NCBI GenBank assembly: GCA_030248215.1
Contig: JASANG010002608.1
Coordinates: 227,797 to 291,796, forward strand
Direction of reading: 5' to 3'
DNA: 64,000 bases
From: Enoplolaimus lenunculus
Lineage: Eukaryota; Nematoda; Enoplea; Enoplida; Thoracostomopsidae
Shown: piece by piece, positions 46,518 to 58,723 of the stretch
Numbering within the stretch: position 1 is the stretch's first letter
Layout: every line of letters begins with the position of its first letter
Made by a program: the position numbers and the translations under genes
The notes under the pieces: model-generated
Database searches by the model: none
The model's input: the letters and a program-made list of their open reading frames with translations, nothing else
What the model was told of the DNA's origin: nothing

Positions 46518-47668
46518 TACATGTCGTTCTGGAGTGGCAGCCCTCCCCCGTTGAACAGTGAAAAGTTACCATTCCATAAGTGGAGGAAACGTTTTTTATT
46601 TATCATTTGAACACTATAGTGTATGGGTGACTAAAACAAGAACACCTAGAGCCTAAGCCTGTGGCCGACCTAAACCTAAGCCTTAACCTCAAATATCGGT
46701 GGAAAGTGTACCACAGCGCCCAGACGACAAACAGTATATAGCCGATACGTTGTCCATGGTCCAGCTAACGTTGAAGTTCCAGTGGAATTCAAAGTACTAA
46801 GCTTGTATAATTAAATAGCTATAAGACTGATAGAAACAGGTATTTATTCTAACCAATTATGGTATATGAGCGGTACAAATTTTTACCATAAAATTATTTA
46901 TTTTAAGTTCGCATATTCGCTAAATAGATTAGTCAAAAAATGCTCATATATGTCAAATTTACTAATTTTGGGCTATTGTGTTTTCCGCAGAAACCGGCAT
47001 TTGCCAAAAAGTGATGACGTGTAGTGCATCTGAGACTGTCATGCCCTCGCATTATCATACCACAATTTAATTTAAATTTTGAAAATTTTTCTCCATGACT
47101 TCTGTAGTTATGAACGGACATCCATGGTAGCGAAAACATATGCTAAAACTTAAAATAACTTAAATACTCAGTGGAAAACGCCCTGTCTTGGCTTGTATCG
47201 CGTTTCAAATTTAAACTTTATTCCTGCTTATATCCACCGGTGCAAAGATCGAAATCTGTTCGAATCGACCATCAAAACGTTAATAAACGTATTCTATGAA
47301 AATAGTAGACGAACAACCAAACATTTGTGCAGGTAGTTGTTATTCGAAAAGTCAGCTAAACGTGCGTTAGTTTCAAATTCTAGCATCACCCCCAAAACAT
47401 GAAAAATCCCGTCTACAGTTCTTGAATTAACTTTTTCCTTATGAAATATTATACTGTCATTTATTCAATTTGACTTTGTCTGAACATGTATTGACAGACA
47501 AATTTCACACGGCAATACTGGTAACCGTTCTTTGAAACTAAGTAATAATTTGTAGACTTCAATTCGTTGGTTTCAATGTTAAGTATATGCTAAACTGTTG
47601 GTTTGTGCTGGTCAAAAACCCTTGTATTTTTGCTGACGCAGGTTTTGGATATCGAGCGTTAAAGAGTT

Positions 47669-47850
47669 TGGACCAGTGCATAGAACAGGGACGTAACAGT
47701 AGCATACGTATATTTCAAAGCCTAAGCGAAAAAATGATTGTTTAAACCTAAGCCTAAGCCTAAGCATAAAATAAGTCCTAAGATTTAAGCTTAATACTAT
47801 ATGGCAATCGCGCAGAAAAACGTTCTGAACCTCTGGAGTTGACATGGGCC
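47669..47850 (-). mobile_element. TTAGGC-bearing element, family A
   Basis: TGGACCAGTGCATAGAACAGG at the left and TGACATGGGCC at the right are diverged family A ends. CCTAAG units lie at 47748-47765. Confidence 0.55.
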
Positions 47851-48589
47851 TAAGTTTGCAAGCCACTTTTAAAAAAATGTCTTAAACGGTTGGCAATTAT
47901 TTTGTTGTCTTTTTATCAATCTTTGAAACAATTAAAATGAAAACAAAATACTTTAAGTAGCAATTATCGGCAGTAAAATAGACAAATCCAAAACTACTTC
48001 ACTGTATTTCTGCTGTCAGATCCAAAGAGTCCACTCGGACGTTGGTTGCTCAAAAGCGTCCAAAGTATAACTTTTAAGCTAAGGTTAAGTCTTGAAATTG
48101 CGTTGCGTTTCTCGATCGCTTCGCTCGCGAGGTTTATTCACTGTCGTAATCACGTGGCCTCCAATTATGAACCTCTGCATCCGGCACCACTGCAATTATT
48201 TCGGGTTTGGGTCACAACCAACTAATTATGCTCCAATTAAGTGAGCATTGACGAACAACTAAACTTTTAGACGGGGACTGACATTCATGAGCCTGGAAAA
48301 TTCGCTGAACCTGTTTATTCATGGAATCGCCGTTAGATATCGTTTTAATACGATGCTACATTTCCTGCTTGGATTAACATAGATTGTGATTTTATGCAGT
48401 CTTCGTAGTGAAATTGCTTGAAATTCGTGCAAATAAATTTAACGCGTAGCCCTTAAAAAAGCAGAGAGTCATCCCTACGGTATCATGCGTAAATCACATT
48501 TCCACTGAATAGTGAATACTTCTATTTGTATTTTTGCCAACTAATATGTAACTGATTGACTTACGTTTACATATTTTTTGTTATATATG

Positions 48590-49040
48590 TAAGGTAAATG
48601 TTTGCATGTATCAGCGTACGCTTACTATCTTTATTGGGTTACAATAACGCTGAAAAGCCTAATCAATATTATCAGTGTTATTTGAAGTTCGTAACAGTAT
48701 ATGCCTCAGCTTATTCCTATTATTCCTGAGACTATGTCTCGGTCAATTTGGTTATCAAATAAAAAACTAAAATTTTCAAAATATAATATTTCTAATGCTT
48801 TATCCGCATATGTAATGTAAATGTTTGCATGTACCAGTGTACGCTTACTATCTTTATTAAGTTACAATAAAGCTGAAAACCTGATCAAGATGACTAGTGT
48901 CCTTTGAATGGCGTAAAAGTATATGCCTCAGCATATTCCTATTATTCCTGAATTAAGAGTCTCGGTCAATTTTTGGTTATCACAGAAATAACTATAATTT
49001 TCAAAATAAAATATTCCCAATGCTTTATTCGCATTTTTTT
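48590..49040. repeat. Tandem duplication, about 223 bp unit, two copies
   Basis: AAATGTTTGCATGTA at 48596 recurs at 48819; GTACGCTTACTATCTTTATT, GTATATGCCTCAGC, CCTATTATTCCTGA and GTCTCGGTCAATTT recur in the same order. The copies differ by many point changes, so it is not recent. Confidence 0.85.
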
Positions 49041-49180
49041 GTTTTTTAATTATTTTTGTGAATTTTCATAATATCTGTTAATAGTCGCTGCGTAACTAAG
49101 AAAATTCATATATTCACAGCGAAAGTTTACTTATTAGCCATGAATTACTTCAATATTAACTTCTACTTTTTACAGGCTTA

Positions 49181-49294
49181 CCAGGGTTGGCTCAATCCTT
49201 GAGTAGTGGTGTCGGTTCCAAACCACAGAGACTCAAAAAATCGAGACCTGCCAAATACCGAGATTTGCCCAAACCGACTTATCCCTGATCCTAG
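49181..49294. mobile_element. hAT-like MITE relic
   Basis: CCAGGGTTGGCTCAATCC at the left, CCGACTTATCCCTGATCC at the right, with GAGACTCAAAAAATCGAGACC inside, similar to the element at 24136-24406. Confidence 0.4.
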
Positions 49295-50034
49295 CCCTCT
49301 TTGTTATAGTACCTAGGGAAAACTGGATGCCCTTAAAACTAACATGTGTCAAACAAATATGTACTGCAACTAACATAGAATAATGGAATAGGGTCGTTGT
49401 TAAACTGTATAAAATGCATCGGCGTGCAACGTTAAGCATGGTCACGTAGACACTTTGGATACCAGGGCCATTTAAAGAGTAGTTGTTTGCTATGTTCTCA
49501 TATTTGAATGCAACCTAGTATAAAAACTGCATACTGTAGTAAACCGAAAGGGAGTTCATATTTTTTGGCCTCTCCAAAGGGTTCCCCCTGTTATTCAGTT
49601 ACTGATTGTTATTTCTTTTTAACCCTTCCACCGCCGCCCTTCTTTACAGATACATCTCCGGTATTGCATTCCCACTGTCCGTTCAATTGAACGTCTATTT
49701 GTCTTGCAAAAAGCTTAAACTCGCCATAAACATAAAATTTAGTTTAAATTTAAATTAATTTAAACTCACTTAGGTTTAGTCAAGGTGTAATTTAAGTTTA
49801 AGTTTTTAGACAGTAAACAAACAAACACACTAAAGTGAAATTGTGTCACTATAAGAGTAGCTTTTATTTCAAAGAGCAAAGTGCTAGAAAAACAAACAAA
49901 TAATTGGCATAAAAAATATCAAAATTACATGATTGAGCCCGTACATTTCAAAAAGTTTAAACTATGACAGACACCGATTCAACAAGGGCGGATCTGTGAG
50001 GAAGTATATCGTAAAGTCTAAAGTAGAAGAAAAA

Positions 50035-50115
50035 GTGGACTATACCTTTTAACAAGAGGATGCAACTGAGTGCATTTTGTGTGCAAAAAATACTTTGCCC
50101 ACAATGGCTTTTTAG
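50035..50115. repeat. Dispersed repeat shared with 62435-62515
   Basis: CCTTTTAACAAGAGGATGCAACTGAGTGC here matches CCTTTTAACAAGAGTATGCAACTGGGTAC at 62441, followed in both by CATTxTGTGTxxAAAA. A weaker relative (ACTGGGTACATTCTGTTCAGC) is near 1065-1110. The family is unknown. Confidence 0.6.
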
Positions 50116-51134
50116 CCCGACTCCTCACCCTCAGCCGTGGTAGGAAAAAATTTGACAACGATTATTTAGATGTGTCCAATATGGCATCTTCCAGCCAGTT
50201 CATTCTTGGAATTTTGACTTCGGCGAAAATCTAATAACAGGATTTGTAGTGTCATTGTTAGCTTAAATCAGAAGTTTAACTCAATAGTAAGCTTGTTTTA
50301 CACAGCTGGAAATGTGGAATCAAGCGATACAACAAAATTAAAACATATAGTATATATAAATATATACAATAATCAATTTAAGATCAAAAACTAAGATTCA
50401 TCAGCAAAATACAGTGGGGAAAATTTAGGCCTCCGTTGAAACAATCGAAATTAATACCCGCCGCCAATTCGCACCCTGGCCGTACGAACGCATTATATTA
50501 TTACTTACCTATCGATGTTTACAATTCCAAATCTGTACCAAATTAAAGCTGAAATTCCCCACATGTGTATTTTCGGCAACTTTCCAGCATCATTTTGTTC
50601 ACAAGTTTCTTTAAAACATTTTGCGTATATCCCAATGCATAACGACTAGTCTACTTTAAATACCAAATATTTTTTCACCACTGTCATCATTTACATCGTA
50701 AAGAAACGAGAAAGGTTCCAAAACGCTAAATAAAGCGGAAATTAAATAAATGCAATATCGCCATACAGTTGAAAGAATGTAATTAAAAATTGCTTGCTTC
50801 TTGACATCGCTCTGAATGAGTCTTCAGCGCTATTCGCTTTATTTTTAAGAGATACAGAAATCTTCTATAGTGAATGGCGTAAAAATAGTAAAAATACCAA
50901 ACACAAATTGCGAATAAGCATATATATAAATTTGTAAAAGTTATCTTGGTGCTGACTTTAAATAAAAACTTTGATTTTCATGCGCGGATGTTCAAAACAT
51001 TTTGGGAGCTTCAAAGGTTTAAATCTACGAAATCTCAGCAAAACCTTGACGAGTGTGACCTACTGATGCAGATGCTGGCGGAATCGCCGCATTTTTCTAT
51101 TATTATATTTTATGTCAATTTTTTGTCTATTATG

Positions 51135-51300
51135 GCTAATGTTAAGAACTGGGCTGTAACAGTGGTATTAGCGAATTCCTAAGCTTAACACTAAGCCTAA
51201 CCCTAAACCTAAGCCTGAGGATAAGCCCAAACCGGAGCCTAAGCGTAAGCATAGTTCTAAGCAAAACCTTAGTTTCCGCCCCTGATCTTATAATAGACCC
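51135..51300 (-). mobile_element. TTAGGC-bearing element, family A
   Basis: Starts AAGAACTGGGCTGTAACAG and ends TTTCCGCCCCTGATCTTATA. CCTAAG units lie between 51190 and 51250. Confidence 0.6.
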
Positions 51301-51359
51301 TTTATCAAGTGTTGTTTGCGGCATCCAATGAATTTCCTCTGGATCGGCATGTGATTTTT

Positions 51360-51568
51360 GGCCCATGTTACTTTAAGTGGCGTCCAGGTTTCTGATTGAT
51401 CTATAAAAAGAGTATGTTTAGATTCTAGATTACATTTTTTGCTTAGGCTTAGGCTAGGCTTACGCTTAGGCTTACGCTTAGGAACACATTTTTACAACGC
51501 TTAGGCTTTAGGCTTAGGCTTACGAATACGCTTAATCTACTGTTACGCTCCTTGAAGCAACATTGGCC
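51360..51568 (+). mobile_element. TTAGGC-bearing element, family B
   Basis: Starts GGCCCATGTTACTTTAAGTGG and ends CTTGAAGCAACATTGGCC. Two TTAGGC arrays lie inside (51440-51485 and 51500-51525), separated by AACACATTTTTACAACGC. It starts 60 bases after a family A copy. Confidence 0.65.
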
Positions 51569-52258
51569 TGAATTTTTTATATTTATAGTTTTTAGAAGCA
51601 AATTTAACTGTTCGTAAACAAATATACAGTTATGTTCTTATCAATAAGAATTAGAAAACCATGAAAGTTAAATAATTAGGCCCTTAGAGCTATGTAGTAT
51701 ATACACTGCACAAATATATACGTAATAAATGTCGAAAACATTTATGCTAAACACATTATTGCGTATTAAAATACAGTGATTTGTGAATTTAAAACTTCCT
51801 AAACTGTAAAACCGAGATCTGAATTGAGCTTAAAATCAAAAAGTTTATGATCAAATATACACAAGTAAACTGAACAGTTTTAGGTTACCTGTTAAATAAA
51901 TCAAGGGCTTTCTTCATTTAGTTTGGATATTAAAAGGAACTCAACCAAATATTTAACTGGTACAAAATGAACACAGTGTATAGCTTTATTGGTTTTACAG
52001 CGCGAGATAAAGAACGTCAGGAAATAATTTATGTATATTATAGCGACATATACAGTGTTGCCTGTTTGTGTAAGCGTTGGACTTCGGTTAGCTTAACGGT
52101 TTTAGACCATTTTATTTTAGTTTTAGAAGCATAATTAATGTGTTGTAAGAACTGCTGTACCCAAATCAGTCGTAACAAAATGCAGGTAGTGTCGGTATAT
52201 GTGCACTGTAAGGTGTATGTAAAGTAAAAAGATTGCCGTATATGTGCGCACATTTTGT

Positions 52259-52401
52259 CACTAATGTTACTTTTTGGACCGTAACAGTATGTTAAACGTA
52301 ATCCTAAGCCTAAGCCTAAGCAAAAATGTAGTCTTGAATGTAAGTCTACTCTTTTACATACCGACCAGAAACCGGGACGGCCCTAAAAGTAACATGAGCC
52401 C
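52259..52401 (-). mobile_element. TTAGGC-bearing element, family B, short
   Basis: Starts CACTAATGTTACTTTTTGG and ends GGCCCTAAAAGTAACATGAG. Only three to four CCTAAG units remain. It shares the AAAAATGTAGTCTTGAATG block with the copy at 35721-35915. Confidence 0.65.
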
Positions 52402-52450
52402 ATTTTGTGTTATGAAATTTTTGCAATCGACCGCACGTGTGTGTTGTAGC

Positions 52451-52562
52451 ATGCTTGGCTCGAGCACAACAATGCCCGAGGTTCTTTTCCTGGCGTGGTT
52501 CTTAACCTTGGGCAAAACTTCGAGCAGGGGTCATCGTCATGCAGACCGCATTGTTCCAACAG
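52451..52562 (+). other. Possible first coding exon of a secreted protein (strand ambiguous)
   Basis: A locally GC-rich patch. On the plus strand MLGSSTTMPEVLFLAWFLTL looks like a signal peptide and the frame stops at a good donor, ACAG|GTATGA. On the minus strand the same patch is also open to a stop, with a Cys-rich reading (EQCG, DPCSKFCP, LLCSSQACYN) after a weak acceptor. I found no partner exons for either. Confidence 0.25.
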
Positions 52563-52962
52563 GTATGACGTCAACTAATGTCATGTGGGAATGTGTCAGG
52601 CAATTAAATTATTTCACGCAAGTGTTTTTCGTCTCACCAAACAATAATATTTTAAATTAAAATACGTCTGAATGGATGATTTTAGACATAATACCTGGTT
52701 CGCCAGTTTTAAACAACGACACTATTTTCTGCGACCACGTCACGATTAGGATACGGTTTCAAAAGAATCCTGGTCATTTTTGTATGGTAGCAAATGGCTG
52801 GTTTATAACGTAAAATGACCAGTGATCAAAATAATGGCAACAGAAACTGTATATCAGGTATAAGTCAAGTATTTTTTAAATTATATCCTGATTTTGCATG
52901 AAACAACGGAAACACCAAAATTTGCAAAAATTTGTGCATTCCATTGCAGTTTAAAAACTTGG

Positions 52963-53030
52963 GCCAATGTAAAGATAAGGAGCGGAGCATTTTCCTGCGT
53001 GAATGCCATAGAGTGTACACAATTGCAATA
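52963..53030 (+). mobile_element. Truncated family A element, left end only
   Basis: GGGCCAATGTAAAGATAAGG with CGGAGCATTTTCCTGCG; no TTAGGC array or right end follows. Confidence 0.45.
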
Positions 53031-54336
53031 GCCATTACATTTAAAAATCATCAAACTATACTTGTGGAAGTGGTAAACGCAGTGTGAATGTGTGTGGGTG
53101 TCACGACCATTCGTCGCCCGACAACTCGTCTATCGACAACTTGAAATTCGATATTTCAAAGACTCGACGACTCGTCGCTCATTACTATGTTTAGGCATAG
53201 CTTAGGTTTACGTTTAGTATTATGTTTGGATATTTTAATTCACTTTAGGACCCTGTAAGGCGGTAAGTTGTCGAGCGATGAATTGCCGTAGATTCGAATA
53301 TTTGACAGAAACGGATACCTACATATTTTGGAATAAATGAGTATACCAAGGTTCCACTCAGAAGTCATGTACATGTATTGAAAACAGCTCATTTAAAAAA
53401 ACTAAAAAACTTTGTAACCCTGTGAGAATAGCAAAGACTACGAAAGAACTTGATGGATTCTTTTTAACTGTCTATTTCTCATGTTTATACCCTTCATAAA
53501 TAAGTCATGACAAACATGAATACACCAGTTCGGCTACCGTAGCAATTTTAAGACTCTGTATGTTATTATTGTTGCATATAGCGCTATATCCATTTCCAAT
53601 AACGAATCTTTGAGAAATCTTCAGGTTAAACACTCCGTCACACCCGCAACAAGATTAAATTTTTTTAATTGAATTTAAAATGATGCGTATCTTTACGCTT
53701 GAAGCTTGGACAAAAATGTAACCCAGATCTTTTAATTACGAGTAGTTCACAACAAATAAACAATGGTCCACAAAATCGTTATAGCGATAAAATTGAAAAC
53801 ATAAACAACACTTCAATTGCAATGTGGCAAGTAATCCCAACAACCAATTAGTACCGTAACAGTCCGACTTTAGATCTTAGAATTTAGCTCACGTCGCTTC
53901 CAGGAATTAAAAAACAATTGCAACGTTTTTAACTTTGCTATCATTTATAAGGTTCAACAGCAATAGGTTTAAACCAATATTTCAACCCGAAACAGATCGT
54001 TAATCTTGAGCATAACACCGGGCTTGAATGCTACATCAGCTCAAGTTTAAATCTAGCAGATCAACACAAGTTCCAGCTGAGTAAAACAAATACAAAACCA
54101 AATGATTTCATGAAAAATTAAACTAATTACCAAAACTATTCTAAACATAATGCTAAGTAAAATATTATGTACACAAGAAGTCAGAAAACGTATACATAAA
54201 TACGAAAAAATGATCAGCATGCGTAAAGATAATTGCCAAACAACAAAATAAAAGAAAAACTAAAGGGCTTAGACAACTAACTAATTATAGTTAAGTTTCA
54301 GCGTCTAGCAACGGTTGCGATTGCTGTATTTAAGCG

Positions 54337-54472
54337 CACTGCAAAAAATGGTGAATCAAATTAGACTCTGTCCAAAATTAGCTCTACGCGACTACACAAA
54401 CTGAGTCTCAAATTGGACTCCGTCAGAGTCAGCAAATAAGAGTCAATTTGACTCACAATTTTTTACAGTACA
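54337..54472. mobile_element. Short MITE with ACTGYAAAAAAT ends and a GACTC-rich inside
   Basis: CACTGCAAAAAATGGTGA at the left pairs with TCACAATTTTTTACAGTA at the right. Inside, GACTC and GAGTC words occur in both orientations, a layout like the element at 29733-29966. Confidence 0.65.
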
Positions 54473-54998
54473 CTAAGTTTTATGGGTTGAATCAAAACTT
54501 GAGAACTCATTAATGATTTGATATTTATAACTGATATTGTATCAAGCATTCTCTATTGCGGTATTAATTAGGGCTTTTCCATTAAACATATTGAAACCAA
54601 ATCAAACAGCCAAGTTTCAGCATCTTGCGGCTGGGCTACTGTATTTAAGTGCCAAATTTTTTAAGGGTAAGTCAAATGTTGGGAAACCATTAATGTTTTG
54701 CCGTTTAAAACATTGTATTAATTAATCTCTATTACGGCATTAACTGTGACTTTTTTTCTATTAAATATATTGAAACACAAATCAGAAGTTGTTAAAAGAC
54801 TCGCGATATTGTGATAAGCAGAAACCTACGCTAAATTAGGAAAAGTTTTTTTGTAAAAATTCATATTATTCTCAGTCGATAGTGGGAATATCATAATATT
54901 TGGGACGAAAATCCAATAAATTGTGATTTGTGTAAATAGAGAGACGCATTTGCATCATGGGTGAATGGTGGAGTGCACCATAAAAACTATTAGCAGAA

Positions 54999-57236
54999 TT
55001 ATAGTTCTCCACAATCCGCAATAACAATTTCCGCATCCAGCTCGCCGTAATCGTTTCCATGTGATAGTATCCGATCGACAACTTCCATACCGGTGATAAT
55101 TTGAGCAAATCCAACATTTTGTCCGTCTAATGATGGCGCAGGGCGCACAGAGATGACAAACTGAAACGGACCGTGTTACTTTGACGGGTGTGTCTGGTTG
55201 TTCTGCGGAATACCAATAGAATGAGCTTAAAGTTGAGACTATTTTTGTGCTTAGGCATATGCGTAGGCTTAATAGTTTTACGCTTATTATTCCTTGGTTC
55301 AGGTTTAGGCATAGCGATATGATTATAACGCTTCCAAAAGTAAAAAAGGACAGTAAATGTATAACTGAAACCATTAAGGTTTCACTCGGTTGTTAAATAC
55401 ATTGAAAACTTCAGAAAGTGCAATGTTTTGATATACGAGTCATGGACGTAAGTAGCCAGGACTCTGGTTTGTATAATGCCACGTTAATCAGTTCAGTATA
55501 TATAGATTTGTTTTCAACCTTATTTGTCAACAGTTAGCATTTAGTTATTTTAACAGAAATAAATTTGTCAGTCAGCACGAGGACCTGACCCTTTGCCCCA
55601 TATTGCCAAGCTAAAAATGCTCAAAATTAGTGCATAGCTCGTAAGTTTTTTTGTTTATATTTCTGCACGACTAAAGGTTCAACCTGAATCAACTGATTAT
55701 AAATGCGACAGCAAGTTCCACTAGAAATAACGACCTTTCCAATTACATCAGCAAAGGAAGTCAAAGTTCTAATATCGATTTTTGTATTTCAATCAATTGG
55801 CAAACATAGGGTGTAGCTAACAGTTTTGGAAACGGCAGGTATGTCCAATTAATACTTCTAAAAAACCACTTTCTTGTATGGCCAACTGAAAATGCTATCG
55901 AAATTCATTGGACAAATACCGTACAGGAAGCATTTGAGCCCTAAATTTTTCCTTCTTCACAAACCTGAGAATTATTTGTTCCATTTTTGAAACTCATCAT
56001 AGAAACAACACCCGGCCGGTCATGGTTCAATGTGTAATTTTCGTCTTTAAAATACGGTCCATAAATTGATTCGCCGGAGGTTCCGTTTCGGTTCACAATA
56101 TCACCGCCAACCAGCGCCCAATCAGTGTACGCCGCGTGAATGGTTGAATTTTTGTAATGAAGACGATTGCCTGAAATAAATGAATTATGAAATGTCGTTT
56201 TTGTCGAGAACGATTTTTATAACAGGTTTTTGCACTAAGCTGGTGAACACTAAAAAAATTTCAAACATCATCACCAACTCTAAGCATATTATTATTTATG
56301 GTCGACAGATTTAAGTTTTTCTTGCACTGAAAGAGAGCCTACTACAATTGAAAAATGGACATAGTTCTAAAGCGATTGTACTGAAAACTAAAATGCGTAA
56401 AATATTCTACAAGTTTCGCAGTACTCATAATTTTGTATAGTGTAATCAGTTTAGTAATTCTTACGAGTAAAATATAAAAACAAAATAGGCTTAGCTTCAC
56501 ATCTCTCATAAGTACAATAATCGTAAACAATAACAACAACAACAACCACATTATCATCATCAACAACAACATCATCATCAACTACAATAGCATCATCATC
56601 ATCATCAACAACAACAACGACAACAACAACAACAACAACAACAAATACAATACACGTTCGAGACATTTCGGTACTCAAAAACATGCAGATTTGGATGGTC
56701 CGTTACACTGTCATCTTTCATTTATATCCTTGTACTGCTGAACAGACTCTAAACTTCTTGTTTGAATTTTACCAAAACTCGATTAACTTTCCGAATTTCT
56801 AACTGTGAAGCTCTATTCTGCTGAGGAACCGTCGCCCCAAAGACTTTTCCTCGTATAAACCGCATGTTTGTTGCAACCCAAAAAAACATTAATTCGAGAC
56901 TTATACGACATTTATTTAACTTCCACACATAGGAAGTTCATTTTTTGTTGCACCAAGGCAGGAAGATACTGAAATGTCTGCAAAAAACGACGAGCTGCCC
57001 AACTGCTCATAGTTTTCTCTAACGTTTATTTTTCACTAAACCAATCCAAATAACCGATCCTTACCGGTAACAACAGATGATCTTTCGCCAGTACACAGTG
57101 CTCGAAAGTTTTCAACCGTTCGTGGACAAATTGATACGTAGCATTCGAAAACAATTCGACCCACAGGCATGCCACCTATTGTAATGTCCATATAGCATTT
57201 TGGATTCGATTCTGATGAGATTTCTGATTCTTCAGG
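54999..57236 (-). CDS. Divergent cyclophilin (PPIase fold) lacking key catalytic residues; 5' end unresolved
   Basis: Exons 57065-57236, 55965-56170 and 54999-55160 join in phase (1, then 0) and give 179 residues ending in IVIADCGEL and a stop. Blocks [60 protein letters not shown] and [12 protein letters not shown] follow the cyclophilin fold, closest to CYP40/CypG-type members, but no TPR or RS region follows. Known active-site positions (cyclophilin A numbering) are changed: Arg55 to Ala, Phe60 to Trp, Gln63 to Val, Phe113 to Val, Trp121 to Ser, His126 to Asn. The gene otherwise looks intact, with normal splice sites, so I infer a non-catalytic cyclophilin and not a decaying copy. The first exon here starts in phase 0 with [11 protein letters not shown] and no Met, so at least one upstream exon is missing; a candidate is at 59930-60015. 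Confidence 0.85.
56520..56650. repeat. (CAA)n/(CAT)n compound microsatellite
   Basis: Alternating runs of CAACAACAAC and CATCATCATC in the intron between two cyclophilin exons. It creates poly-Val/Asp open frames on the minus strand that are not genes. Confidence 0.9.
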
Positions 57237-57569
57237 CTAAAATGCATTAATTCAGCGGTGGTTCCGAAATTTATCATTAAGGGCGGGATGGCAATTGTTA
57301 TGAAACGCAAATTCTACTGTATGCTATATATGCGCCCAATTTTCTTATGGAAAAATTTGTAAGATACTTTACAATTTTATCACAAAAAATTTCAGACGGT
57401 GGCGTATGCCTCTCTATAGATCAGTTATTGCATTCATTACTCATCATAAAGTTTGTTCCCTTTGAGTATTGCCATCACTATTATGACATCAGTTCAAAGG
57501 TTGAAAAATTTTATTTATTCTATTAACCCTTTCTCTCATGAATATTTTATATTTCCCTGAGACCTACTT

Positions 57570-57640
57570 TTATGCTAGGATTCGAACTCCAGTGACTGGA
57601 GTGGGAGGCGTATACCATCACCACTCAGCTATAGGAGCTT
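57570..57640 (-). pseudogene. tRNA-like sequence (SINE head or tRNA relic)
   Basis: On the minus strand GCTCCTATAGCTGAGTGG is followed by an A-box/D-arm like part, CCTCCCACTCC and a box-B-like GAGTTCGAATCCTAGC. The acceptor stem does not pair, so it is not a functional tRNA; probably the head of a SINE. Confidence 0.5.
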
Positions 57641-57994
57641 GACGCTCGAGCCCGAGTGGGTTCTCACGTCTTGTGGTGATTTAGTACTATGTATACGTGT
57701 TGCAATTGTTAAACACGGTGCGATATATACTATTTAACGTATATACACTCCGCTGAGTTGCCTACAGGCAACTCAATGTGAGAAGGGGTGAAAATGGTTT
57801 TGGTAAATAACAACAAATATGATATTGTTTGGTTGGGGAGTTTAGAAGTTTTATTATACGTGCGTTTCTTTCTGTAAATCATTTTCTGCTTTCAAACTAA
57901 TTCTCAGCCAAAATTCTATTTATATTTCATCAACTAGTATTGATTCGTTTAAAAAGTTTGTTATAATATAAGGCTTAACCACAACCCAATGAAT

Positions 57995-58126
57995 GGTGCT
58001 ATATTTGTCGTGCGGCAGCGTCCGTCACCGCGCGACATCTTACACGAATTGAAGTAGGTAAGGCAGGAGGACGAGCGACGGTGACCGGTGGCACTGTTTG
58101 AAATTACTGTCAAAAGTTATAGAGTC
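57995..58126. mobile_element. GGCGCC-type MITE (family C), diverged
   Basis: TGGTGCTATATTTGTCGTGC at the left, CAAAAGTTATAGAGTC at the right, and GCGTCCGTCACCGCGCGAC plus GAGCGACGGTGACCGG inside. Confidence 0.55.
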
Positions 58127-58292
58127 ATTTTAAAAGCGTTTAAGATTCTGTGCCTAAACCTGATCTGGGCTTATGTATATACATTAACCTAAATGAGCAA
58201 TAATAGATGTGTAGCATTGTTATAAATTTTGGCGGCCGCCTAATTAGCCCTTGTTTATTATCTTTATATATACGAATTAAAATAATATATAG

Positions 58293-58723
58293 GCGCAGCC
58301 GGAGGTGAAAATACCGATGCAAGAGCTGAAGGTCAGTAAAATTGGTCGAAGCTGGACCGCAGGTGAAGGCCGCGACGAAGCGAATCCCGTAGTTAAAACA
58401 ATCTTTAGTTTGCTATCATCTGAGCTAATATGTTTAGAGTGTTGCCGAAAATTTTTGAGTTAGGTATATTTTTTAAGAAATCTCAGCCACTTAAGGCTCA
58501 AATTTGTAGCAAAACTTAAAGCGAAACACTATCAAAGATACATTTTTGGAAAACTATCACAAGTTTCACTTCTGAAATTGTCGGAGCCTTTGTCAGAAAT
58601 TCAACCGCAGCCGCATCCGCAGGTTGATTTAGCTAAATTTTACAACCGTAATTGTCGGAACCTCCGGCAGAAATTCTACCTGAGCCACATCTGGAGGTCG
58701 ATTTGGCCTCCGGTTGTACCCCG
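58293..58723. mobile_element. CCGG-type MITE (family E), diverged
   Basis: GCAGCCGGAGGTGAAAATACC at the left and GGCCTCCGGTTGTACCCC at the right; inner TTGTCGGAACCTCCGGCAG matches the 26757-27126 copy. Confidence 0.55.

Larger units (their letters stand above)
40832..54990. other. Large repeat-rich intergenic region
   Basis: No confident gene. It contains five or more TTAGGC-bearing elements (41.5, 42.0, 44.2, 47.7, 51.1, 51.4, 52.3 kb), a tandem duplication at 48.6-49.0 kb, a hAT-like relic (49.18-49.29 kb), a CGGAAACGG-rich relic (46.12-46.52 kb), an ACTC-type MITE (54.34-54.47 kb), and a possible exon at 52.45 kb. A 118-codon minus frame at 43032-43388 has no family match. Confidence 0.6.

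Noticed and set aside
54872-55374. Minus-strand frames overlapping the last cyclophilin exon
   Set aside because: The cyclophilin reading of the same bases is conserved; these are other frames extended into the intron.
56342-56684. Poly-Val/Asp and poly-Met/Leu frames
   Set aside because: They are readings of the CAA/CAT microsatellite in a cyclophilin intron.
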